Source: Sabellastarte sp. h YS-2021 (lineage: Eukaryota; Annelida; Polychaeta; Sabellida; Sabellidae). From it: DNA of 64,000 nt. Where the stretch lies: assembly GCA_964017235.1 (NCBI GenBank), contig OZ024929.1, positions 165,215,609 through 165,279,608 on the forward strand, given 5' to 3'. Positions 36,330 to 45,453 of this stretch are shown here, in pieces. The notes beneath the pieces are model-generated. The model did no database searches, was not told the DNA's origin, and was given only the letters and a program-made list of their open reading frames with translations. Each line of letters begins with the position of its first letter. Position 1 is the first letter of the stretch. A program made the position numbers and the translations under genes.

Positions 36330-37560
36330 ACCGGTTACAGAGGATGGGCCCACCGGGAACAGGTTATAAAAGTTGCACCAGCTAGCTGTCCAGGCCACTG
36401 ATTTTATGCTGCCTACAATACCGGTTACAGAGCCTACCCACTGGGTGCTGGCTACACAGCCCTCATTGACCAGTGTGCTTCCCCTTAGCCGATTACAGAG
36501 CCAACCAGACCGGTTTACAGGCAGAAAATACAGGTGAATTAACCAGACTGACCCTGACTGTTTGAATAATCTGGTTACAGAGAGAATTTACCGGTTACAG
36601 ACAGGTCTGCTGTGCCCCCACATCCCAATGCTGACAGCAGGCTCACCGGTTACAGAGTTTACCGGCTACAGAGAGAATTTACCGGTTACAGAGAGATCTG
36701 CTGCTCCCACCATCCCAGTGCTGACAGCAGGCTCACTGGTTACAGAGGTTACCGGTTACAGAGAGAATTTACTGGTTAACAGAGGTTCCTGGTTACAGAG
36801 AGATCTGCTGCTCCCACCATTCCAGTGCCGACAGCAGGCCCACCGGTTACAGAGAAATCAGTTGTTCCCATGGGCAGAAGGCAACTTAAGGGAACAAGTC
36901 CAGTGAGGACAACAGGGTTAGAGATTTGCCGGTGACAGTCAGATAGACAGGAAGTTCTTCAGTAAATTACCTCAACCAACCGGTTACAGAACCTACCGAC
37001 AGGTTCTGGCTTACACAACCTCCAGGGACCAGTAGCTTCATACCAAGCCGGTTACAGAGTCTACTGGTCTGGCTTATAGACAGAAATTCCGGTGAAGAAA
37101 CCTGATTGAAACTGGAACACCAGCTTACCGGATTGCCAGATCCACCAAGTGATCAAATAATGATAGAGCTGTGGCTGTCTGAATGCTTGGTTACAGAGAA
37201 GCACCAGTTTACCGGTTCATTACCAGTTAAATGGCTTGCTGGTTACCGAGAAGTGTTGGTTACAGAGAAAACCTTCTGATTCCAACATTACGGACAGGAA
37301 AAAGGCAGTTCTGTGAGATGAGCCTACCTCTGCTGAGAAGTAGTCGCCCAGTTCTGCCAGCTCAAATGAGTTTTTTCGCAGAATTATGGATCCACCAGGA
37401 ACCAGTTACAGAGCATTGCTTAACCTATAACCGGCTAGGCCCTGGTACTGGGCAGGTCCACAGGACTGGCTAACAGACCAGCAAAGTCTTTTAAGGGTCC
37501 AAATGGCCATCTTAGACCAACCAGTTGCTGTCCGAGGAATCTGGTTACAGAGAAATTCTT
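36330..37560 (+). repeat. CCGGTTACAGAG array in element D
   Basis: More than twenty copies of '(c/t)(c/t)ggttacagag' are spread through 1.2 kb. A better-ordered part (36,600-36,870) has about 90-105-bp units containing 'gctgacagcaggctcaccgg' and 'gagagatctgctgctcccac'. This stands in place of gag. Confidence 0.8.
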
Positions 37561-38329
37561 GGACCAGTCACTCGTCCTGGTGAGATGACTGTCTCAACCT
37601 GCCTGATCAGTCAGCCAGTTACTCTTGCCAGTGAGATGCGGAACTCAACCACATTGGTTAGAATACTGCCAACAAGAAGTCTGCTGTACCAGTTATTCTA
37701 GAGATGCCATTGATCCAGCCTCCGAAACTGGCCAACCCAGCTTGCCTTTTTACCCAGCTCGTGACCAGTGTCAGCTGACACCAGGGGCATGAGTTTGCAG
37801 ACTCAAGCTTTTCCGCAAAAGATTACAACCCTTTTCTGGTTTGTCACAACTGAAGCAATGGGAAATTTATCTGTTAATTGGACCAGGGGTCACAGTGTTC
37901 ATAAATGGCTATTAGTGTTGCCACAGTGGGGTTCTGTGGAAATGACATGTCGCAGATCCCGTTTGGATGGTTTCCTACTGTGTGGATCAGTGAACCTGTC
38001 GCCAGTGTTGACACTGGTATTTTTGCACCAACCTGCCGGTTCAAACTTGGGCCACCCTAGGGGCCAGCCTCAAGTTTATATGAACCTCCCAGGAAGGCTA
38101 CACCCTCCCCTGCCAGAAACGACCAGTTTGACCAGTTCTCCAGGCAGGATTTTGGTTCAGTATCCTAAATGATTCAGCTGGAATTTCAGGAACCACATGA
38201 ACCTCTCTTCTGCCAGAGGAGTGGCTAACCTCAAGGTTGCATACTCCCTCACTCCTTTCAACCAACAAGGAAATGCCAGCTCCCACCAAACCAGTCCCCA
38301 ACGTACACAATCTCTAGTAGCTCTGTGTC
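37561..38329 (+). other. Degenerate interior of element D
   Basis: Weak resemblance to the RT region of the other elements in broken frames (for example 'ggtttggtgggagctggc' region near 38,280 read in other frames). I cannot delimit a domain here. Confidence 0.35.
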
Positions 38330-39420
38330 AGGAGTAAGTTTGAATGGTATCATGAAAAATTAGAACTGGACCTCGAGCAAGTCTTTGACTTGAGAGACTA
38401 CCAGTTCAGCCTGAAAGAGGGCAAGGTGAGACCCACCCTAGAGCATTTGCAGACGTTATCTGCAATCCAGAAACTTCTCTCCGGATCGACATGCCCGATC
38501 CGGCGGCTCATGCCCCTGATAGCATTACTGACAGCCATAGCAAAGCCCGTCAACATAGGTGGCCTTCCTCATCAGGCCGATACAGTGGCACTTGATAAAT
38601 AGCTGGAGAGTACCTGAATCACCAAAAGGTGATCCCAGTTCACTCCACCCTCAGCTAAAATCGTGACTGCAGGAAGACCATGTGCTTCAAGGTCAACCAT
38701 TACACCTACTGTATATGCTCTGCAAATCCTTATAGATGCATTTAGAAGGGTAGGGTGCTCACTTAAGGGAACACACTGCAAGGGGAACCTGGCCCCTTCC
38801 GAAGCAAGTTACACTTTAATATCTGGAAGTTAGGGTGGCCTTTTGGCCCTAAAGAGTTCCAAAACCTCTGCTTGAACAATATTGCTGTTGTAGCTACAGA
38901 CAACCCCATGGTGGTTTTCTGTATAAAGAGGGGATGGAATCAGACCCCCTTTGGGCCCTCTTATGGAGAATTCTGACCTGGTGTACCAGACACAGGTGAC
39001 TCAGAACTCGACACATCCACAGCCGGCCGAATGTGATAGCAGACAAGCTATCCAGGCCAGGACAGACCATTCAACAAAATGGTCCCTCCATCCAGAGGTA
39101 TTCAAGCAATATGCTCCCGGTGGCAGCATCCTCAAGTGGACCTGTTTGCCACCAGTTTCGACAACTACATCTCTGTCTCACCAGTTCCAGATCCTCAAGC
39201 CTTGGCAGTAGATGCCTTCAGTCTGCCTTGGGAGGACCTGGACCCATATGCCTTCCCACCAGCAGCTATCTTGGGCAAAGTGGTGGGAAAGTTGCAGGAC
39301 CACCCATGCAACAACTCATACTGATTGCACCAGGGTGGTCCAACATGCCTTGGTTCTGGGACCTGGTAACCATGTCCAGTCAGATCCCACTGTGTGCACT
39401 TTCTGCCTGACTTTTGACTC
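38330..39420 (+). pseudogene. RT/RNase H remnant of element D
   Basis: Recognisable blocks in several frames: a VFDLRDYQF segment (the F-V-G-Y-Q-F region of E) near 38,380, L-I-A-L-L-T-A at 38,520, a damaged RNase H, VIADKLSRPGQT at 39,035, then L-F-A-T and the APGWSNMPWFWDL block at 39,330. The catalytic RT core is not found. Non-functional. Confidence 0.8.
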
Positions 39421-40515
39421 AGTTACTCAACCAGACCCTTCACAGGAACCTGGTAAATCTGAATCTACATGCCTGGCCCCTAGAGCCCCAGCTACCAAGG
39501 AAGCAGGGCTTCCCTGAGGCAGTGGCAGCTCGAATTGAGGCTCCTCCAGAGGATCAAACAGATCAGTCTATGAGGCAAGTGCACCATATGTTTTACACGT
39601 GGTACCTCAGTAATCAGATGGACTTCTGGGCACCACCTTTAAAAGCTATAGCTGACTTCCCGTTGTACCCTTTCAAGACAGGAAGTTACAGCCGGGCACC
39701 ATTGATGGCTATAGACCAGCCATTGTTAACAATCTGGGAATTTGCCCATTAATGTCAGCAACGATGAAAATCTCACTGATCTCCTGGATAGTTTCCACAG
39801 AGACAGATCCAAGGGAAGAGGGGCATCCCCTCTTGAAACCTTTCCCTGGTTCTACACCAGCTGACAAGGTTCCTTTTTGAACCTCTTAAGGAGGCCTCCC
39901 TGAAGCACTTGACTATCAAGACTGTCTTCCTGTTGGCCTTAGGTTCAGGCAAGCGAAGGGTGAGATCCATGCTTGGCTGCATAACAACCTCAGACACCAG
40001 ATTGGTCCATGGTGTCTTTCTACCCCTCAGCCAGCCTTCCTTCCAAGAATCAGCTAGCCAAAGAGAGTCCAGACAGTGTGGCCCCTGTGGTTAATGCAGC
40101 CCTGGTCCCCACTCTGGATAGGTCACAGGTCCTGGTGTCCAGTCAGAGCCCTGTGTTACCATCTGGGTAGGACCTCAGATCTTAGGCATAACAAGGAGCT
40201 GGTCTTTGTCTCCTTCCAAGAAAGTTTTCGACAAGGACATCTCTCCTGCCACCATCTCCTCATGGATCAAGCTACTGTGATCCTATGCTATGAGCTCTCT
40301 GACCAGTAAGCCCTCGCCTTGCATCAGGTCAAAGCCCATGATGTTAGGGCTTTTGCTGCTTCTAAGGCATTCCAGTCAGGAGTCTCCTTAGAACAGTCCT
40401 CAGCCTTCCACTGTAAGTCATAGATCACCTTCACACAGTTCTGAAGGATGTGGCTGGGGCTGATTTAGAGCTTCTTTACTTGGGCCTAGTAGTGGATGCT
40501 CAGCAGATCCACAAA
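39420..40515 (+). pseudogene. Tyrosine recombinase remnant of element D
   Basis: Follows the YR of E from A-R-I-E-A-P near 39,530, through TVFLLALGSGKRR at 39,925, to A-H-D-V-R near 40,335 and the A-Q-Q-I-H end at 40,515. The tyrosine region is damaged (the CH-W segment reads frameshifted near 40,410). Multiple frameshifts and stops. Confidence 0.8.
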
Positions 40516-40657
40516 TAGCCCTTATATTGAGATTTGTATACATGTACATAGTGTAAATAGCTCATGAATCTAATTGACATGCTTCCTTCGGGAGGTTTAT
40601 TTGCCTTCTGGGACTGAACTCATCCCTCTCTTCCCCTACCTCAGAGCAGGTCTGTAA

Positions 40658-40673
40658 GAAGGGGGGGGGGGGG
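40658..40673 (+). promoter_or_regulatory. 3' purine tract of element D
   Basis: 'gaa' followed by 13 G, about 145 bp after the YR end. The same feature occurs at the equivalent place in A, B and E. It could serve as a polypurine primer site or another cis signal; this is inference. Confidence 0.4.
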
Positions 40674-40835
40674 CAATGCTGGTATAGCCCCGGCAAACGG
40701 GCTCTGGTAACCACCATGGACCTATAGGTCTCCTGACTAAGTCAGCCTAGACCGTAGGGTAAAAATTTTGTTACCATTTATGAGTTCATTCTAAGTCCCT
40801 AGTAACTTACCCGCCGACCAAGCGGTAGTTATTCA

Positions 40836-40931
40836 GCAATTGTCCATTGGATAGGATGTATTAACGCAATAAAATTGCAAATTTAATAAGTAAATTAAAT
40901 TTTTATAAGTTAATACCCTATCCAATGGACA
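40836..40931 (+). repeat. Internal complementary region (ICR) of element D
   Basis: Reads as the reverse complement of the type-1 circle junction: the left-tail complement (atgtattaacgcaataaaat) joined directly to the right-tail complement (tgcaaatttaataagtaaat...), bordered on both sides by the inverted 'tgtccattggatagg'. In DIRS1 elements the ICR guides joining of the ends into a closed circle. Confidence 0.85.
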
Positions 40932-40992
40932 GGCAAGGCCCTCCCAACTGACCCCGCTATCAGCTTACTAGGGGTCTAAATCTGTTTAGACA

Positions 40993-41164
40993 ACGAAAAA
41001 GATGAACTGACGTCACTCTGTCTAGACAGGAAGCAAGTATGATGCGCCACCTAGCGAATGCACACTACTGACCGGTCCTGCTGGTATTATATACAGGACG
41101 TTTTTTTCTGGCGTTTGGCGGGACCGGTCGCGCCGACCGGTAAAGCAATTGTCCATTGGATAGG
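40993..41164 (+). repeat. Right ITR of element D
   Basis: Inverse of the left ITR of C, from 'acgaaaaagatgaactgacg' to 'ccattggatag'. It is followed by the right tail (gtattaacttataaaaattt...) that ends ...aaatttgc at 41,204. Confidence 0.85.
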
Positions 41165-41225
41165 GTATTAACTTATAAAAATTTAATTTACTTATTAAAT
41201 TTGCAATTTCATTGCGTTAATACAT

Positions 41226-41398
41226 CTTACCTACCAGACGATAGCTATAGCCCGGCGCCAGCCGGTCCCGCCAAACGAAAGAAAAAGACGTCCCGGGTTT
41301 CACCCCCGGAAGGACCGGCACACTACAATCCACTCGCCAGGTGGCCTAGTTCCTGCCTCACTCGCCAGAGGGACGTGACGTCATAGCATCTTTTTCGT
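41226..41398 (+). repeat. Left ITR of element B (173 bp)
   Basis: From 'cttacctaccagacgatagc' to 'catctttttcgt', the inverse of 53,082-53,254 and of the same length. It contains TGACGTCA at 41,376-41,383, a match to the CRE consensus, and is followed at once by TTTGGCGC (41,398 onward), a match to E2F sites. It probably includes the promoter. Confidence 0.9.
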
Positions 41399-41475
41399 TT
41401 GGCGCGATTTTTAAAGTTGTGGATTTTTATCTGTGAACTTTTTAGTTTTTTATTTGTGTTATATCAGTTTAATTT

Positions 41476-41940
41476 GTGTCGGAATTGTTGCCATTAGTTG
41501 ACTGTTCTATCATGGCATCTCCAGGACAGAAAAAGGGTGCGTGTGGCCATATTATGGCTTCATTTGACAAACATAGTAGGTGTGCGCGTTGTCGCGAGAA
41601 AGGACAGGGTGATGACCCTTGTGTTCAAAATCTGCAGTGTGACTTTTGCAGTGTCCTTACCCCGGAGCAAGTGCTCAAGTTAAGTACTCCTACCTATAAA
41701 CTCAGAAAGGAAAAGGCTAAAGCAAAGGAAGTGTTAGTCGATCCGTCTTCTGTGGTAGTACTTGATACCCAGCCAGAACAAGAACCTGCTGTTTCTGTTT
41801 CTTCTGCTCCGGATTTGTCCCTTCCTGTGCCTCAGTTTAAGAAAGATCTTCAAGAACTGGACGAAAAGTGGGCCACTCGTATGGCCAGGCTTGAGGCACT
41901 TATCACTTTAGGACATCGCTCCTCACCTTCTGTGCAACAA
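41476..41940 (+). pseudogene. gag of element B, 5' part
   Basis: Encodes the first ~155 residues of the Gag-like protein: a short leader, MASPGQKKG (the likely start, since E begins at the same point), a Cys/His cluster (C-G-H, C-A-R-C, C, C-D-F-C) suggestive of zinc binding, then a Lys-rich and Pro-rich stretch. At S-V-Q the frame is cut by the right end of element A, after which only four foreign codons are read. The remainder of gag is at 47,839-49,362. One extra glutamine codon (gtgcaacaaaat) differs from A at the insertion point. Confidence 0.85.
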
Positions 41941-42132
41941 AATTGCAAATTTTAATTAGTAAATTAAATTTTAATAGTTAATACCTTACCTACCAGACGA
42001 TAGCTAGAATAACTACCCAGTGGAAGGAGGGCAGCCTTCTGAGGATTGGGGAAACTCTTATATTATACCTAGGTGTGAGGTTCTAGTCCTTTAAGGAGAC
42101 ATGTTAGTCTCAAGGGTAACTAGACCCACCTG

Positions 42133-42148
42133 CCCCCCCCCCCTTTTT
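42133..42148 (-). promoter_or_regulatory. 3' purine tract of element A
   Basis: On the - strand, five A followed by 11 G, at the same place as in B, D and E. Confidence 0.4.
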
Positions 42149-42354
42149 GACTGCTCTGAGGGGAGGAAGAGAGTAAGAGTTCAAGTCAATGATTCCCACG
42201 GTTAACCTGGAAGAGTAGGGAAAGTCCTATACCCAGAGGATTACTCTGAAGTAAAAGACTTTGAGAAGCCAAGGCCTAGGCTAAAAGTGAGCCTACACCT
42301 AAAACTAACTAGTATGTACACTATATATAATTATATACAAAGAAGCTTAGGGGA

Positions 42355-45300
42355 CTAGTGGTGGATTTGTTGGGCAGCCACCACAGGACCCAAGTGAAAA
42401 AGCTCCTTATCTGCCCAGGCAACATCCTTAAGGTAAAACTGTGTAAAGGTGTTGTGGGACTTCCAGTGGCATGCTGCTAGGATCTGGTCCAGAGATATGC
42501 CACCTTGAAAGGCTTTGGAGGCCGCAAAGGCCCTAACATCATGGGCCTTAACCTGATGTAAGGTCAAGGAATCTTGGTCAGAGAGATCATAACACAACAC
42601 TACTGTTTGTTTGATCCAGGACGAGATAGTGGCAGGAGAGATGTCCTTGTTAAAACCCTGTTTGAATGAAACAAAAACTAACTCCTTTCCCGTTCTTAGG
42701 TCCTGCGTTTTGTCCAGGTAGTAGCGAAGAGCCCGAACGGGGCAAAGGGATCTGTCTTCCTTTAAAGACTTATCCAGAGTGGGGGCTAAGGCTGGAATGA
42801 CCACAGGGGCCACGCACTCTGGTCCCTCTTTTGCCAAGTGATTTTTCGCCAAGAAGCTTGGTGAAGGGTAGAGGGAAATTTTGGACCAGTCAGCTTGGTG
42901 TCTGATATTTTTGTTTAACCAAGCGTGAATCTCACTCCTGCGTTTTCCTGAAGCCAGGGCTAGGAGAAAAACAGTTTTGAAAGTAAGGTGCTTCAGAGAA
43001 GCCTTTCTGAGTGGTTCAAAAGGCGCTTTTGTAAGCTGGTGTAAAACCAGGGAGAGGTTCCAAGCAGGAACCCCCCGGCGCCCTTTGGGTCTATCTCTGT
43101 GAAAACTGTCTAACAGTCTAGTCAAATTTTCATCCTTGCCGACATTAACCGAGGTATTTCCCAGTTTGTCTGCAATGGCTGACCTGTAACCATCAATAGT
43201 GCTGGGCTGGAGATTCTTCTCCTGGAAAAGGTGCAGGAGGAAATCTGCTATTTGTTTTATAGATGGGTTCCTGAAGTCCACCTGACTTGTTTCACACCAT
43301 CTGACAAAAACGGCCCACTTCGCTTCGTAGACTGTTCTGGTTGAACGTCTTTGAGGCGCCTCAATTCTTGACGCCACTGGGCTAGAGAACCCCTGCTCCT
43401 TGATTGTCTGGGCTCTAGGAGCCAGGCATGGAGATTTAGGTTTCTCAGATCCCTGTGACGTGCCTTGTTGAAAGGTTGGGTCACTAGATCTGGGTGGTGT
43501 GGAAGACAAAGAGGAACCCTCGCAGATAGTTCCACTAGGTCCCAAAACCAAGGCATGTTGGGCCATCCCGGGGCAATCAGGATTGCTCTGCGATACCAGT
43601 GATCTGACAGCTTGCTGACCACCTTCCCCATCAGAGACACTGGGGGGAAGAGGTACATGTCCAGGTCCTCCCAGGACAATGTCAGAGCATCCACTGACCA
43701 GGCCTTTGGGTCTGGAATTGGGGACACAAATTGAACTAGCTTGCAGTTGTACCTTGTTGCAAACATGTCCACTCGGGGATAATGCCAGGTTTGACAAAGG
43801 AGGTCGAAGGTCTCTTGATGGAGGGACCACTCCGTCTGAATGACCTGCCTTTGGCGAGACAATTTGTCTGCAATTACATTCAGACGGCCTGGAATGTGTC
43901 TGGCCTTCAGTACTATTTGATTGAGGCTGCACCAACATAGGAGCCGCCAAAGAAGGGCACAGAGTGAGCCTGACCTCATACCTCCTTCCTTGTTGATGTA
44001 TGCCACAACCGTGGTGTTGTCTGTGGCAATCAGGACGACCTTTCCTTGCACTAAATGTTGGAATCTTTTTAGTGCTAACAACACGGCTTTTAGTTCTAAG
44101 AAGTTTATGTGCAACTTGCTTTCGGGCACTGACCAAGTACCGCTTGCTGTGAAGTCGCCTAAGTGAGCACCCCAGCCTTCCTTTGAGGCGTCTGTAAAGA
44201 TTTGAACTGCGTGTCGCAGGGGGTGTAAGGGCTGACCCTTTAGGACATTTTCCTCTTGGGTCCACCACTGCAGGTACTGATGGAGAGACCTCGGAATTGG
44301 GATCTCCTTTTCCAGAGATTCTGGGACTCTCCAGTGTTTCTTGAGGTGCCACTGAATAGGTCTCATGTGCAGTCTGCCTAGGGTCACCTGTTTTTCTGTC
44401 GCAGTGAGAAGACCTATAAGAGACATGAAAGTTCTCACTCGGCAAGATCTGTTCTGTAAAAGCACTGTTATTTTCTGTTGAAGGGTTTCCCAACGATTTT
44501 GAGTAGGCCTGACTACTCCGTTGAGTAGGTCGTACTGGTAGCCTACGAAGTCGAAGACTTGTTGGGGTTCCAGTTCTGATTTTTGCATGTTTACCATCCA
44601 GCCCAACTCCTGGCAGAGGGCTAGGAGGGACTGGGTTCCCTGGTGGCAAGATTCTTTGGTAGGGGCTCGAATCAACCAGTCGTCTAGGTACTGGTGGATT
44701 CTTATACCCTGTGACTGAGCCATTAACTTGACCTCTTTGACCACACCAGTGAACTCCATGGGAGCTGTTGACAGGCCAAAGGGAAGTGCCCGAAACTGGT
44801 ACGACTGGTTCTGAAAGTGGAACCTGAGGAATTTTCGGGATGTGTAGTGAATTGGGATGTGGAAGTAGGCGTCGCTGAAGTCTAGCGATGTCACCCACTC
44901 CTCTTGTTGTAGAGAGGTCCGGATTGTCTCTGGAGTCTCCATTTTGAATGTTTTTACGCATAAAAACTGATTTAGAGTACTGAGATCCAAGATTGGCCGC
45001 CACTTGTGGTTCGGCTTTGGGACAATGAACAGTCTGTTGAAAAAGGCTAGTGAGGTTTGAACCCTGACCCTCTCTACTGCCTTTTTCTCGATCAGAGCTT
45101 GTACAGCTGCTTGCAAGTGGGAGTCTCTGATGGGGTTTGCATAGCCACTTACTATCAGGGGATCCCTTACTAAGGGAGGTCTTACTTTGAAGGGAAGAAC
45201 ATAACCCTCCTTTAATATGGACACTACTTTTGGGTTTGCACCCTTGTGAGCCCATATTTCCCAAAAACTCTGAAGACGTCCCCCCACTGGTTGGACACTT

Positions 45301-45453
45301 GCAACATTGGGGACATTTGGAACATTTGGAGCAGAAACAAAGTGACCGACAAAAGAAGCACTTTTCACACACTTTATTTGACTTTTGATCTTTAATTTTG
45401 GTCTTACGTCTTTCTTTTGCGACTGCCACCTTGTTACAGTAGGTACACGACAT
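42355..45453 (-). CDS. Tyrosine recombinase frame of element A
   Basis: A frame of 1,032 codons from the first Met, and 38 more open codons upstream to the gag TGA with which it is in phase. Residues 1-75 are extremely Cys-rich (pairs such as CTYC, CEKC, CSKC, CPQC, C-C-K-C), suggesting zinc binding. About residues 75-660 overlap RT/RNase H in another frame and may have no separate fold. The recombinase domain occupies about residues 670-1032: SGKRRSE with Arg838, H971-x-x-R974, Trp997 in C-H-W and the nucleophile Tyr1007, a complete tetrad. It would integrate the circular DNA by strand exchange at a short core. Expression could be by read-through of the gag stop, by an internal start or from a spliced RNA. 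Confidence 0.88.
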   Translation of the reverse strand: MSCTYCNKVAVAKERRKTKIKDQKSNKVCEKCFFCRSLCFCSKCSKCPQCCKCPTSGGTSSEFLGNMGSQGCKPKSSVHIKGGLCSSLQSKTSLSKGSPDSKWLCKPHQRLPLASSCTSSDREKGSREGQGSNLTSLFQQTVHCPKAEPQVAANLGSQYSKSVFMRKNIQNGDSRDNPDLSTTRGVGDIARLQRRLLPHPNSLHIPKIPQVPLSEPVVPVSGTSLWPVNSSHGVHWCGQRGQVNGSVTGYKNPPVPRRLVDSSPYQRILPPGNPVPPSPLPGVGLDGKHAKIRTGTPTSLRLRRLPVRPTQRSSQAYSKSLGNPSTENNSAFTEQILPSENFHVSYRSSHCDRKTGDPRQTAHETYSVAPQETLESPRISGKGDPNSEVSPSVPAVVDPRGKCPKGSALTPPATRSSNLYRRLKGRLGCSLRRLHSKRYLVSARKQVAHKLLRTKSRVVSTKKIPTFSARKGRPDCHRQHHGCGIHQQGRRYEVRLTLCPSLAAPMLVQPQSNSTEGQTHSRPSECNCRQIVSPKAGHSDGVVPPSRDLRPPLSNLALSPSGHVCNKVQLQASSICVPNSRPKGLVSGCSDIVLGGPGHVPLPPSVSDGEGGQQAVRSLVSQSNPDCPGMAQHALVLGPSGTICEGSSLSSTPPRSSDPTFQQGTSQGSEKPKSPCLAPRAQTIKEQGFSSPVASRIEAPQRRSTRTVYEAKWAVFVRWCETSQVDFRNPSIKQIADFLLHLFQEKNLQPSTIDGYRSAIADKLGNTSVNVGKDENLTRLLDSFHRDRPKGRRGVPAWNLSLVLHQLTKAPFEPLRKASLKHLTFKTVFLLALASGKRRSEIHAWLNKNIRHQADWSKISLYPSPSFLAKNHLAKEGPECVAPVVIPALAPTLDKSLKEDRSLCPVRALRYYLDKTQDLRTGKELVFVSFKQGFNKDISPATISSWIKQTVVLCYDLSDQDSLTLHQVKAHDVRAFAASKAFQGGISLDQILAACHWKSHNTFTQFYLKDVAWADKELFHLGPVVAAQQIHH

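Larger units (their letters stand above)
35320..41204 (+). mobile_element. DIRS element D, degenerate but with intact right end
   Basis: D starts inside a left ITR (its first ~60 bp and outer tail are missing) and ends with a purine tract, ICR, right ITR and right tail at 41,204. Element B begins at the very next base. The RT/RNase H and YR remnants are on the + strand and are related to those of C and E. As in C, the gag position is filled by a 'ggttacagag' array. Confidence 0.85.

Noticed and set aside
43921..44166. Short frames antisense to RT/RNase H in A and B (also 50,764-51,009)
   Set aside because: Antisense shadows of the conserved RNase H region; identical in A and B only because the elements are.
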